64,000 nt of DNA from Rostratula benghalensis. Its lineage: Eukaryota > Chordata > Aves > Charadriiformes > Rostratulidae. The stretch covers positions 3,442,765 through 3,506,764 of the forward strand of contig VXAI01000019.1 in NCBI GenBank assembly GCA_013399305.1. The letters are read 5' to 3'. A program made the position numbers and the translations under genes. This document shows positions 50,011 through 63,309 of the stretch, one piece after another (the stretch's first letter is position 1; the number at the start of each line of letters is the position of its first letter). Under the pieces are notes generated by a model. That model made no database searches and was not told the origin of the DNA. It saw only the letters and a program-made list of their open reading frames with translations.

Positions 50011-53000
50011 AGCTGCAAACATCAATGAGTAAGGGAACAGTGCCAAATAAACAGAACTTCAAAAGTAAAATGCTATGAGTTTTTAATAAACTCACCCAGA
50101 TTCTAAATTGCAGTTTATTTTGACAAAGCTGAAAATAATTACCTGCTTAATTATCTTCACTTGAAACAGCCTTTGTAAGGTGTTCTGATACCATTGTGAA
50201 CAGCCTTGTATGAGTATTTAGAGAGACATATTTAAATATTTATTTATTGAAATACAGCACTATCATCTGTTAATATAATGATAGTGGTAAACAGAATAAG
50301 AGAAACATATTTATTAGTATAATAGCACAGCAGAAACTAATAACTTTTTCAGCATACTCCAGTAACATATTCAACACATTAGCAAGAAGAAAAGCTCAAT
50401 TTCTTTCTTCTTAATTCTAACACGGTTCATTCCAAGGTGGGGGGGAAATATCCTAAGCAGTGATCAGCTGATCTGCAAATTGGGGTCTGCTAAAAAAAAC
50501 ATTTTTCACTGGAGACTGAAGTACATTTTGAGAGAATCATCTATTTTAATCCCTACTATGTCATTATATTGTGCTGTCACCTGTTCAGGCCCTTGTATAC
50601 ACCATGAGAAAAAAAAAGAACAAATTGCTATAAAGCAGCTCTAAAAAAACCCAGATGCATCTTGGAAAAGAAAACAGGAAGCGTACTCCAAATGCTGTTA
50701 TCCTGATAAAGACTGCCTCAAAACTTAGCAGAGAGGCCATGCTGAGGTAGAGGGAGTGCTTAAAAAAAATCTGAACACCAACTTTATATTTTTTTTCTAG
50801 CAGAACTACAATTTCTGGTGCCAGGAGCATGGGAATAATTTTAATAAGTCGTTTTTATTACAAAATAGTGTGGGCTATTCCAATTAGAGATAGGTCGCCA
50901 AGGCATTCAAAACGCACAGGCTCGTCCAGCAATTGTTTATGAGTTCTTTGATTGCTTTCATCTGAGGACAGATGTAAAAATCATGAAAGGTCGAATTGCT
51001 TAATTCATCATTAACCTAAAGGGTCTTTCAAATTTGTATTACCCTCCAGTTATGGACTTTAGCCTAAAGATGTCTTAGAGTTTGCTTTACATTTGTTTTT
51101 TTTTCCTCCAGTTATTAGTCTAGAAGTAAAGAACCACAATTCACTCTTTTAGTATCCAGCATGGATAGACTGCAAGAAAATTACAAGCTGCATATAAATT
51201 ACAGAAAGGCTTGAGTCCAAATGTGCACATTTAAGAGGCAGATTCTGTGCCATATATTCAGAAAAGCCCCACTTTTGTTAGCTTCTGTTTTTTCTGAGGA
51301 AGAATGGTAGGAACAGCCTTGTAGACATTATAAATGCAGCCCCACAATATTATTTAATTGAATAGCATTTTATTGAATAGTCTTTCCCCATCCTTCTCAT
51401 ACCTTATGTCCACTTCAACATGAACATGGTAATCAGAAAGAAAAGAAAAAGCATCAGTGTAGAGTACATGGTATGACCCATTGTACACAATAGAATATTC
51501 ATGCCTTTAAAAGCAAAAGAAACTCAGGCAAGTGTCTATAAATATCTAGTTCATCTTTTTGAAAATGATGTACATAGTGACTGTGCATTTGGCTGTCCTA
51601 ATTAATAGTGCTTCAGTGAACAGTTCCAGAAAGGATTGGTTCCTTCCTCTCTCTCTCATGCTTATTTGTGAAAAAAGACACAGTCCTGCTGTAGAATCAG
51701 GACAACAAAAGGACAAAAAAGTGGGATACATAAGAAGTTGTCTTCAAGCAAAGTCTGAGAAATGCAACATATAATGGCTAGTCAGCTTGGCTCCACTTAG
51801 GAAGAGAAGTATTCAGGTGAGATCATGAACAACCCAGTATCTTTTCTAGACTTTAACACTACTGTAATGTATATTCCTATTATAAAATTTCCTAAAGGCA
51901 AAGGAAGCAGTGATAATGGTGGCAATTTTGTATCCCAAGTGAGCAGCAGCAACTGCAACTTCTGGAGTCTATCCTTTCATTTTTGTCACAAGAACTATTT
52001 AGTGAAAAAGCTTTGCTTTAAACTGCTGACATTTTTAGCTGAAATCTATTGTGATCAAATGCCTGAAAGAGCTGAGACTCAAAAGAGTCATTGCAGTAAG
52101 ATTGCTACCATCTGATTCACAGACATCTACTTGTAGCCCAGTTATTAGTCCATCTGTTCTACTCTTACTTATTGAGACAGGGAAATATATTCCAATTGCA
52201 CTTCGGATGTAGAGCCCACAGCATCAAACAAATGTTCCACAGAAGAAAAGTGCAGCTTAAATATTGGGAAAGTAATTAATTTGTGAAGAGGGAGCGGAAT
52301 GAAAAGGGGTTCAATAATTTCAACTGCTCTGCTTAATAAACACAGGAAGATGTAGCTGAATATGAAGTATCCAAGTGCCCAAACAGTCCACCAGAATTTT
52401 ATTGTGTGAAAGAAAAATTGAAGTTGATGAATGAGATGTAGAAACCCAATTTTTTTTCACTAGCTATTTTAAGAATATTAGTATTATTTCAAAGAAACCT
52501 GTACCACTGAAGTTATTTTAACATCTGACTGCAGTGATGGTCTCATCACCTTGAGAGCCCAGAATTTTTCTGAGGAAAATTATTACAAATATACAAAATG
52601 GAAAGACCTTTCATTTGGAATTTACTCTAAGTGACCTCCGAATCCTACTTAGGTTGTGCAGGAAGGCACAATAAAACCTGTAGTAAACATCAGCTCAGAA
52701 GGTAACTACTCTTAGTAACCGCTTGGAAGAATCCCCAAGGTTTCTACTACAATTCTGTCTGACCTTTTGCTAAAGGCCCCTTCTATTGATTGATTTCTTT
52801 TGCTGGTCCCTTCCTTAGGTGGCTACACTAGACAGCATGGGTTTCATTTTACACAGCTATGCACAGTGGAAGTGAGTAGGGTTGAAAGTAAAGATAATGA
52901 GTTGCATATCCTCACATGCAAATAATTACAAACTAAATCTAACTACAGTTATTTTACTTGCTTAGCATTAGACTTTACAGACCAATAAAGAACATTTAGG

Positions 53001-53499
53001 TCAACTAAATTTCTTCACTTTTTTTTTTTTAAATCAATTTTTTATACTATACCTTTATGATCTCTTGGGTCTGGACATAAATTATTTCAATACCTATTTT
53101 GTGTTTTAAAAGTTGGACTTTTTATCTCTGGTCCATCACTGAATCCTCTGATTACTGTGCACTCAGCTCACAGTCGAAAAAAGAACGTGTCACAGAGGAT
53201 AATGTCTCTTCTCCACAGGGATTGTCCATCTGTTCCCAGTGTGACCAGAGAACGCTCTGTGTAAAGACTGCTGAGCTTCCTGGGGGAAGCCAGCTTCACA
53301 GATTCAGGAATATGACATATGATCAAAATGCCAAAAAATTGTCAAGAATCCTGACAATACATACTGAAGGAATAGCTCTGCTGCCGGATACTTCAGTGTG
53401 TTAGGCTCTTGTTTGTATATGCACGCAAAGCACACCAGAGTATTTGGATCAGAAGTCTGTGCATAATTCAGGTATTTACATAATTCAGATATTTCACTA

Positions 53500-53652
53500 T
53501 GAGCATGGTGAGACACTTGAACAGGTTGCCCAGGGAAGGTGTGGATGCCCCATCCCTGGAGGTGCTCAACCTGGTCTGGTGGGAGGTGTAGGGGCTGGAA
53601 CTAGATGCTCTTTAATGCCCCTTCCAACCCAAACCATTCTATGATTCTATGA
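53500..53652 (+). mobile_element. CR1 LINE 3' end, short and well preserved
   Basis: About 150 bp of CR1 3' terminus: 'ttgaacaggttgcccagggaaggtgtggatgccccatccctggaggtgctcaa', then 'ggctggaactagatgctctttaatgccccttccaaccc' and the terminal octamers 'attctatgattctatga'. Severe 5' truncation is the usual outcome of CR1 reverse transcription. It is better preserved than most copies in the window, so it is probably among the youngest. A frame through it (53444-53644) is incidental. Confidence 0.95.
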
Positions 53653-56308
53653 ATAGATCACCACACTCCCTTGAAGGTGGCATATTTAGCTCATGGCTTC
53701 CAGCTCTCCACATACCTCTCTTGTCCATTCCTGGCAAGTAAGCAGAGTAGAGGCAGAGAAGTTGGCTGACACCTACACAAAACCAGATATTTTGTGGGAT
53801 TATAACACAATTCAAGGGCAGTTTCTACCCCTCAGGAGGTTCTTAGGATCTTTTATTTGTGATATTTAATGAACACAGGATGGCTGTGAGTAGCCAGTAA
53901 TCTGGGAGCAGGTCAAAGGAATCAGAAAATGACTAGCAATCAGAGCTGCTCATGAAAAAAAACAATCTCTAAGGAGATGTCCAAGAAGACTTTCTTAGTC
54001 ATGACAGGCCATATCATGGCATTTGGGTTAAGAGATCACAACAGTCCAGGATCAAGTAAATGGCTTTTTCTTGGTCCATGTTGAGGTGGAGAGTAACAAA
54101 TGAAACTGTAATTAATCACTGAAGGACTGCATTAATTTTTTTATAAAGGGAGAGTGTCTTCAAAGGGCTCGTTATACTTTCTGTGAATCATGGCTGTGAA
54201 ACCAGCATTGTATCATTGACAGAAATAAGGAAAAATACAGCAGAACTGCAGAGACACTCAACGTTGTGAATAAAATCATTCTGTTCCCTTCGAGGGATCT
54301 TCCAAAAAGGATACTCCCTCAGGGGCTTTTCTAAAATTATATATATTTAACATACACATCTAAGGCTTATATACTGCAGTGTAAGTCTCACATCCATGTA
54401 TATGCATGTACAGGACTGGAGATAAGAAAAGGCAGTTTGTACAGTGCTGAGACAGTCTTAAAGTGTCGATGGGAGTGAAATTAATAAATTCAGAACCTTC
54501 TCAAAAGTTCTAAGTCACTTTAATCCATAAAATTATTTCAAGTATTTCAAAAGGAGAGTCTCAAAATAAGTGTTTTACTTCTGCTGTAACTGGTAAGAGA
54601 ACAAAATCCACCTCACCACAACCCCAAGAATGCTGGCACTTTTATTTTTTATGTAGAATAAGCTTAAAATTTGCAATACATGTGAAAATAAAAAATGACA
54701 GAAGAAATTGTGGAGGACAGGGCAGGTGTAAAAACAATCCAAGCATTCCCAAGCCTCTGGCCCTTTCCCCTCTGCTATCTGGCAAGCTTTCATCTATGCC
54801 ATTCCTCTCTTTCCACTCTTGGTTGTTTAGTCTGTTTGCACATAGCTTGTCTGGTCCAATTCATTCCTGATATTCCCTGTTCTTTTTGTACTTCAGTTCT
54901 TCACTATTAATTCCTCCCAAAACCAGCAACAAGGTGTTAAGAGACAGCAGCAAGCTCAGGAGGAAAAGGGTGTCTGGAGTAACCCCCAGCAGGGCATCAG
55001 CAGCCAGGTGGCCATGCTTATGTAGCAGGAGATGGAGATCCCAGGAAAAAAAGGCAGAGTACAGGAATATTGCACCACTTTGCTCTTTTATTTACTGAAA
55101 TTAAGACAGTAACAGAAACACAAAGTGAATTTTGACTTGGACAGGATTATCTCCTACTGCTTGCAACAGCAAACAGTCACACTGTCTTATAGCTCAGGTG
55201 ATGATCAAAGGAAAACATGAGAAACTGAAGTTCTGGTGGAGCATATGCTTGTATGAGCATATATAGAAGAGTCACATAAGTGCAACACATGTTACGATGA
55301 GAATGTAAAAACAAAAGCCTAAATATACTCTTCATAATCTTAACTAAAATTTCAAATTTAACTCAGCAAAAACAGTTACAGGAATTACATCACCTCTAGT
55401 TCTGGCCCTGGTGATGTTTGAGAAAACTGGAAAATAATTGTTAGAGAAAACATGTATCTTAAAAAAACCAATAAGATGGTGGCTAATACTTTGCAGAATG
55501 TTGAAATTCTATAAAGAAATGGAGGAGGAGTTGTGTATTACTTAAAATATAGAAGTGTCTCAGAGGAATCATGTTTAATAAGTTTATATCACATTGTATG
55601 TGACAGCATAAAAATTGTGGTGTATATATTGATGGTGCTGGTAGATCAAAATTAATTCAATTAAAATATTGTTTTTACTCGCTGTACTTGCCTTTTCCCA
55701 CATTTAAATCATATTCAGCTTTTTAAAATGCTTTTTCGTTGGTCACCTAGATAAATTCCACACTTTTTGAATAAAAATAAAGAACATTTCCTATTAAAAA
55801 ATCTGTTATTGCAGTTACCTTCTCAAGAATTAATCCATGCTATACCATATTGAATTGATTCATAACATCAAGTCAAGTACAACAACTCTATCTGTGATTA
55901 AAATTGAGTAGAAAACCTAATTATCTCACCTGAAGGCTGAAAAAGGTAAGGCAACACCTTCCATCTGTAGAGTTTTAATTCCCTAATTAAAAAATATAGA
56001 GGCTTTCTAATTTAATCATCAAATGGTACATGGAAAAGCAGACTTGATAGCTTTGATAATTAACTCTTCATAATTCATTGCTACCGGGCAAAACTATCAC
56101 TACATTTGAAAACTTCTTTTGTCATTTCAGAACCAGTAAAGAAACAGCACAAGAAACTAGAAAGACTTAGTCTCTCCAATTAATAGCATCATATCATTGT
56201 CTACTGTCGGTGGGTTCTCTTTAGCCAGTTGGGAGAAGAAATATTTTTTGACCTCTTTTTTGAAAGATGTGAGAATCTGACCACAAGAAGGGCCACTCAG
56301 CACCGTCT
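53653..56308. other. AT-rich non-coding stretch, no gene recognised
   Basis: No gene or further repeat family is recognised. Overlapping short frames at 54575-55098 on both strands show no domain. Confidence 0.6.
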
Positions 56309-56600
56309 TAGAGTCATAGAATGTGCTGGGTTGGAAGGGACCTTTAAAGATCATCTAGTCCAGCCCCCCTGAAATGAGCAGGGACATCTTCAATTAGATC
56401 AGGTTGCTTACAGCTTCATCAAGCCTGACTTTGAATGTCCCCAGGGATGTGGCCTCCACCACCTCTTTGGGCAACCTGTGCCATTGTCTCACCACCCTCA
56501 TTGTAAAGAACTTACCCCTAATGCCTAATCTAAACCTACCCTTCTCTAGTTTAAAACCTTTGCCCCTCATCCTACCCCTCTTCTTGCACTGAATTCAGTT
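56309..56600 (-). mobile_element. CR1 LINE 3' end, reverse orientation, well preserved
   Basis: Read on the plus strand it begins with the reversed CR1 3' terminus 'gagtcatagaatgtgctgggttggaagggacctttaaagatcatctagtccagccc'. It then runs through 'tttgaatgtccccagggatgtggcctccaccacctctttgggcaacctgtgcc' and 'tctcaccaccctcattgtaaagaactt', ending with 'cttctctagtttaaaacctttgcccctcatcctaccc' at about 56580. It is 5' truncated. Only one terminal octamer is visible. The 'agtttaaaacc.ttgcccct' wording marks a CR1 subfamily different from that at 38.1 kb. Confidence 0.95.
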
Positions 56601-58734
56601 CAAGGGTCTGGATCTCAGCAGCATTATAAAAGTCAATTTACTCCTTGCAGTCAGAGACACGGGGTAGATCTGTAGCCCACTGCTTCATTGAAGTTGCACT
56701 GAAAAAAATAATCATTTTAAACTGATTGTTTTGCTATCCTATCTCCAGATCTGGAAATAAGAAGCAACACTCACTTCTGCAAAGAAGGGATATTTAAATT
56801 GTGTGCACGTGCAGGCACATTTAGATGTCAAATAGGTCATACTGGGTTCTCATATTTCCCAAAACCATGTTGTTAAATTCATGTCCCGTATACATTAGAG
56901 TGTCTGCAGTGGAGTTGCTTATGTTTACACACAGCAGGGGTAAAATAAGCAGAAGAAACCTTTTTACTCCCACACAAAATCCCAAAGACAACTTGACTTA
57001 CTACGTCATTCCCCTAATATCAAAAAAGAGTGGTCAACAGCTTTACCAATTGCTGCATCAAGGAAATCTGACCCTGATAGAGCAGTAATCTGTAAGGATA
57101 AAATACTTCCCAGCCCCTTTCCGTCCATCACGGTCTCATACATATCACATCAGCTGCTCAGCCAGGAGGATATTCAATGAGGTCAAACCTCCACTGAGCT
57201 GAATGAGGATTTTCAGTAACTACCCGTGACCTCACCTAACCACACGACAACCAGTATTCCCCTGGTCCCAGCCCTTAATTAGATGAAAGCCACTGTGTCA
57301 GTGCCATCTCTGTGCCCCAACTCTTCTTTTGTTTCTCTAGACAGGCAATTAGGAAATTAAAATATCTGCACCTCCAAAAAAAAATAAATATAAGTGATGC
57401 ACTGCTATGCATTCTGCCAGCTATAGCCATGCAAAAAGCTGCTGACTTCAGGTACCAATTAAAGTCATCATCACAAAGTAGAGGAGCTGAAAGCAGGGTA
57501 AATTTGGGCACATGGATAAGCAGACAGGTCCAGTGGAATGCAGAATCAATAGGGCAAAAGCTTGTATGCAAGAAGTGGGGATGTTTATGGCTAATGCGCG
57601 TATAATATATAGAAACTGGGTTTTTTTGTTGTTAGGACCATTGGGACCTTTATTCAAATCTGAACATATTTTTTAAAACAATGGTGAGAAAATGTAAGCT
57701 GTCATGCCTATTCTGTAAATAAATTAAGTTTCAATCTAGTACTTCACAAAATAAAACAATAAAACAACAATATTCTATGAGCTATATGCATTTATTCCTC
57801 TAGAATAATTGCTGTTCTAATTTTTAAATAGATCTCGTGAAGATATTTGTTTTGAAAAATAATGCTGCTAACTCTCATGTTATATTTGATATATTTTGAC
57901 TTAGGTTCCTCCAGTTCGTAGTGTTTAGGAAAAGCACAGCTTTTTCAACAAATAATGCCATTTTAGGCTTTTTTGGTGATGCATTTTTTCAATACCAATT
58001 GTGTGGAGATTTTGCTCCTCCTTTCAACCTTGTCTTTGAACATATAGAAGTTATCAGTTACCTAATTTTATTACCATAAAAGAAGACATTAGAACTAAAT
58101 AATCTTTCTGTTTTCTTAGAAGTGAACACCTGGGCTATTTATTTCATGTGATTTATTATGACATCCACTAGTTTTGACCCAGCTATTTTAAATTATATAA
58201 TAATGAAAATTTCTGGGATTTTTGAATGTTATTCGGTTAGAAAAACAACAGAACATCACACAGTTGTGAGCTATGAGTACAGCAATAAGAAATAAGGAAT
58301 AAATAAGAGACTGCTTAGATAATTTTAATTATTCCAAATCATCTTTGCTTAATGCACTTGGTAACTTAAGGTATTGACTGATGAAACTGCAAATATTTTA
58401 GAAATTGAGAAGGATGCCCAAAAAAATTAAATTCTGTACTTAATAAAAGAAAGAAAGGAAGATATTGGGAATTATTTATTTATTATCTTAACTTCAAATT
58501 GCAGAAAATAATTTGGGAAAAAAAAAACCAAACATGACAAAAAAAAAATGGTAAATGAGCAGTGAACAGGAATTTTTCAAAAATGATTCAAAACAATATG
58601 TTTTTACTTTACAACAGAAAAACTTGCATTGTGCAGAGATAAAAGTCAGCAGATGTTGTATATATTTTGGGGGGGTTATGTATAAAATTCACATAAGAAA
58701 ACACTAAAATCATGGTCTGGATGAATATTGTAGG
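56601..58734. other. AT-rich non-coding stretch, no gene recognised
   Basis: No gene is recognised. The 97- and 98-codon frames at 57275-57605 lie on opposite strands over the same bases, as expected by chance. No repeat family was seen. Confidence 0.6.
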
Positions 58735-59730
58735 TGTAAAACTGAGGTAAAAAATGTTCCAGGAGCGGTCCTCAATGGTTCCCTCTGACCTAGATGGCAA
58801 ATGGATTTCTGCAGAGTTCTATTCCTCATGCATCTGTGTCTTCACACCTCTTCTATATTTTCATATTTTAAGAGGCTGGGTGATGAAGTAATGAAATTAG
58901 GATTACAAATACGTTGAAAGACAGAACTGAACTTGACAAATTGGAAAGACATCCTGAAAAATAATTGGATGCTATTTAACAGAGAGAAGTAGAACTTTAC
59001 TAAAGGACAGATAGTCATCTACATAAATACACGGTCTGAAATAATTGGGTAGGAAATCACTCAGAGATAGATACAGTAGTTATCTTAATAAGCAGCAGAG
59101 CATAAGTCAATGGAGTCATGCTTTTGCAATCAGCCAACTAAACCTTGGATTGTCACATCTGAAAAAAAGGACAAATGAAATAATCTTTTGATGTAGACAG
59201 CACTGGTAAGGACGAAATGGAAGTAGTTTGTGTCCAGCTTGAGGCAATATATTTCAAGAAAGGTGACAAAAAACAGAATCAAGAGGAGAGGCACAAATAC
59301 GAGAGGTTTTTAAAGCATGATTTATTACAGAATGTTAAATAAAGAGATGGACAAGTTTAGACTGAAGGAAAGAAACAGAAATGCAAGGGGGAAAAGAAGC
59401 AAAATAAGTATTCACCTAAATAAGCACTTCAGGAAAGGGATTAACCTTAGTATCATATTCATGTGAATATGAAAAACAGCAATCAGTTTAAATTACAATG
59501 AACAAAAAGATATTAACAAAACCATGTTAATAATAGGGCAGTAAGGTAAAGCCTGGGTCACACCTTTTGGGGAAGCTGTGGCGTTTCCAGCGCTGGAGGT
59601 GTTTCAGATGAAGCTGCACAGATGTCTCTCAGATTCTACCTAAATATAATTGAACCTGCCCTGCAGTAGACGGACGCAGACTGGGTAACCTCTTGAATTC
59701 CCTTCCAGCCATATGATGGTCTAGCCACCT
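58735..59730 (+). mobile_element. ancient CR1 LINE, about 1 kb of ORF2 to the 3' end
   Basis: Very diverged, but the CR1 order is kept. 'ctcaatggttccctctgac' and 'ctgcagagttctattcct' (58770-58828) match the region just before the reverse-transcriptase box. 'cttgacaaattggaaagacatcctgaaaaataattgg' (58932-58968) and 'acagagagaagtagaactttac' follow. 'ccttggattgtcacatctg' (59143-59161) fits 'CTTGGATTGTATTAACAG'. 'tgtgtccagcttgaggcaatatatttcaagaaaggtgac' (59229-59267) fits 'GTGTCCAGTTCTGGGC...AATTTAAGAAGG'. 'ggagatggacaagtttagactgaaggaaag' type sequence follows, and the 3' end has 'ctgcagtagacggacgcagactgggtaacctcttgaattcccttccagccatatgat' (59660-59716). No open frame remains. It appears to be one of the oldest and longest insertions here. 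Confidence 0.75.
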
Positions 59731-62700
59731 GTAATTCTCCCTGCATTGAAATCAGTGCCAAAGCATTTAATGACACACACCCCCTTCCTTTTTCCCCATT
59801 ATGACCTCTCACAAGAAAAGCTAATAATAGCTTATTAACATGTTTAAAAGGCAACCGAACAAAGGCAACCTCCTCTCACATACCATACCATTCCAGACAG
59901 AACTGATGAGCAGGGCTCTGCATGCCTGTGCTAAACCTCCACTGTAAAATTTCAAAGGGTGTGCCTTTTTCTGGGCAGTGCTGTGATGTACAGTGTTTTG
60001 CATGTAAGCAAGCAGTGTGAAGACCCTTCACACTTCTTCTCACAGAATCAGAGAGCTCAGGGCATTCTGATCCCTGGAGGAAGACACCAAGAGATACAAA
60101 AAAGTGTCACCCCTCACAGCCCCAAGAAAAAAGACCAACCTGCTCTTCCTGCTAAAAAAAACCCCAAGAAATAAAAAATATATATGTGACTCATTGAATA
60201 AGTGTAGAGTGCCCAGAGCTTTGAGAACCACAACCTGAAGACTGAATTCCACCTTAGGAGTTTGGGCTCTACTGTCTGTAGGAAAAACTTAACATTTTGG
60301 GGCTTATTATCTGAAAGATAATTCTGCTACTAAGGAAATGCCTGCAAAAATTAAATTGCTCAGCATCAATATGTCATCACGATACATGTGTGTATATTTA
60401 TATGCATATAAACATAATTTCAGATACCAAGTTTTTCCTAAGAAAATAAAAATGCCATTAAAACAACTAAGTTGTCCTCCAATTACTAGCCCAGACAACA
60501 TGGAGAAGTTCTGAAGGCTTTCCACCATGAAGGAGAACCCATACGGATGACTCACCAGGATATTATTTCCCTTTCTCCTATTTCAATCAGCAGGATTTCA
60601 CATGGTCTCCGTTGGGAAATGCCATTTCAAAAGACAGCCAGCGTGAGAAATGCTCCTGCAGATTTCATCAGATGTGCTTGTGGTTTATAAGAAAAGCCTC
60701 CAGATCACCTATCTTGTACGTACAATTGGAAACTGGATGGCAGTTTGATAGGAGCTGGACTACAAATATGAAGTCTGAAATGTGGTTGTGTGACTTTAAA
60801 CGATTGAATAATATTGTAATTAGATAATTGACATTTACATAATACCTTCCCCTTGCAGATTAGCAATGATTTCACAGAAGAACACTTCATAAATTCCACT
60901 AGGTGAGAAAGCTGACTCAGAGAGGAAAAGTAAAGAGCCCAAAAACACCCTGTGGGCCCAAGCTAAGAAGAACGTCTAGGTCTTTTGCATCTCTCTCTTA
61001 GCTGCTCTACTATATTGAAACAGTAGGCAGTGCTTAATCATACAGGCATTTAAAAATTATCTGTTTAAATGGAGACTCTTGTTGTATAAGAATCTTTAGC
61101 AAAAAGACAGCCACTTGGAACTCCAGTCAATACTACTACACTATGCTTTTCATTCAAAATTGCAGTAAAATTAATACAGGTTTTCTGAAAACTGAAGGGC
61201 TTAACTGATTATGAATTTAATTCACAATTCTGCTAGGAGCAGAAGTCGTTCTCCTCTTTTGGAATACAGGCATTAGAAGGATGGCAACATTCCTACTCAC
61301 TCTGATTGTTCAGACTGTTTGGCAGAAGAACATAAACCACTTTCCTAACCTGCAAAGACAGGATACTCATGGTAGCTGGATGGAGAAGAAGATTCTTGAA
61401 TTTAAGCCAGATTAAATTACAAAAATGGAGGACAAAAGAGAAACGATGCTGTGAAGAAGTTTGCTGCCAACTAACTCATCCAAGAGGATTTGTCTTCATC
61501 TGAGATTCAGGCACTGATGATCATGAGCACTTTATCTTTGAAAAGCAAAAAGAAAAAAAGAACTCTTTTGCAGAGATGCTTTATTCAAAGTTCTATAATT
61601 TGCTTCATAGACTGACTTGCAAGGACCAGATGCTAGTTTGTTCCAACCCATAAGGCTTTAGGGTAGAAGGATAAACTGCCAGATTTTAAACCCAGATATT
61701 GAAACTCCTGCTTTTGGCAAATTGTATGCTCACATGAAAGCAATTTCATTCACTTAAAAGAAGTTCATATAACGTAAGGCACAATGTAGTACAAAGTTAA
61801 TGTTGGGTCCACATTAAGAGCCTATAGATCTGATTCTGCAGGATCTGGAACCCACTTGAATTAATTTTATAAGGTAAGGAAGTCTGCCTCATGAAGGACT
61901 TCATCCTCCTTTTTATACGCTGCTATAATTCCCTCCCCATATTTTTTTGGTTAGCTGATTTGTGACTGATACAGGGAAAAAATGCATTGAAATTGACTTA
62001 GTACAACAAGGGGGTTATTAAAAGCCAACTGTAGAAATGAAAGCTTTTCCTTCTAATTAAGCCACAGTGGAAATAAGAAGTCACTTTCTCTCTGATACTT
62101 TTGTTTTTGAATGCCATGAGCATTATTTTGAATGCAACAAATCAGGCAGTGAGGTGGCCCTGTGCAACAATTAGGAAGTGAAATCCGCACTAACAAACTA
62201 TTTTTTCAGGTTTTTTATTTTTCTTGAATTGTATTTGATCCATATTAGGTTCATCCTTACTTCCGCATTTCTTTTATGAGTATTTATGAGTAGGAGGGGA
62301 TTCAGATTCCACCAGTTTAAGCAGACAGTTGATCTTTGATCACGTAATGAATAGAAGGAAAAATATTGGGAACTGCATTCTGGTTAAAATAAATTCATTC
62401 TGAAAAAACAATAGTTTTTAGCTGTCTTTCTATTTTGATAAACTCATGGGGTTTTTAATCCTTTCTCAAAAGCTAAAAATGCTTCAGGCTAAAGAAAAAG
62501 ATTCGCTGTCTTTTAATCATAAGCCTTCATTATGAAAATTAAGTTTTCTACTATACATGAAAATAAAATTTTAGTCAAGAGCTTTATTTTTCTAAACTAC
62601 TTAAATATTATCATTTGAATGACCACGAAATATTACAATTGTGAAAACTCACTTGTATTTAATAAAGACCAAAGAGGAGCAACACTGTTTATTGCCAGGC

Positions 62701-63265
62701 ATTTCACTTGAAACAAAATAGAAAAGTCACCAATGGGATGCACTTTCTACTGCTGTAATTTTCCTTGAATAAAAAATAATTATACCTATTGAAAGTGAAG
62801 AGAGGAAATTTCTGATGAAACAGTTTGATCGGTACATCCATTATGCTAATCACTCATCCCTGTTTTCATCATTATATTTTATCTTTTATGATTATAAATA
62901 GTAGAAACTGTTGGAACCAAAGAGAAAGGTATATAACTATATTATTACAGCAGCCAATTTATGGTATGTATCTCATGAATAAAACATCAAGCAAATATTT
63001 TAATGATTAGTTTTTCTTTTTATGAATGATGAAAAACAAAAGCACATTTGCTTGGTTTTCTTTTTTAAGCAGTACTAGTGAAGTCTTAAAGTGAATGCTG
63101 GAATCTCTGCAGAGAATCTATCTGAGAATGTTCCATTTTCATCAATATTTCAATAAGCAAACGAACAAGTGTTGAATTAGGAGAATAACACCAAAACAGT
63201 GGCTTTGGTTGTTTCAATTTGCTTTCAGTCATGGTCAGTCTACTTTTGTATTCACTCCCCATTCA
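59731..63265. other. AT-rich non-coding stretch, no gene recognised
   Basis: No gene or repeat family is recognised. Overlapping frames near 59821-60252 lie on both strands and have no domain. The rest is plain AT-rich DNA with short A/T runs. Confidence 0.6.
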
Positions 63266-63309
63266 CTTGATGAACATTCAGGTGTTCCTTGATGAACATT
63301 CAGGTGTTC
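63266..63309 (+). repeat. perfect 22-bp tandem duplication
   Basis: Two adjacent identical 22-bp units, each starting cttgatgaac and ending caggtgttc. The perfect identity suggests a recent slippage or repair duplication. Confidence 0.95.

Larger units (their letters stand above)
43946..53499. other. AT-rich non-coding stretch, no gene recognised
   Basis: No gene is recognised. It holds homopolymer and AT microsatellite tracts listed separately, a GC-richer patch at 46.5-46.8 kb with a 79-codon frame (46620-46859) that resembles nothing known, and a CpG-retaining patch at 50.84-51.03 kb noted in the findings. A 17-bp imperfect tandem repeat (cataattcag, twice) lies at 53462-53495, immediately before the next CR1. 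Confidence 0.55.

Noticed and set aside
57275..57605. Facing 97- and 98-codon frames on both strands
   Set aside because: Each is the shadow of the other; composition is random-like and no family is recognisable.
59454..59471. Near-perfect palindrome, arms CATATTCA/TGAATATG
   Set aside because: Short, AT-rich and inside a decayed CR1; best explained by chance.
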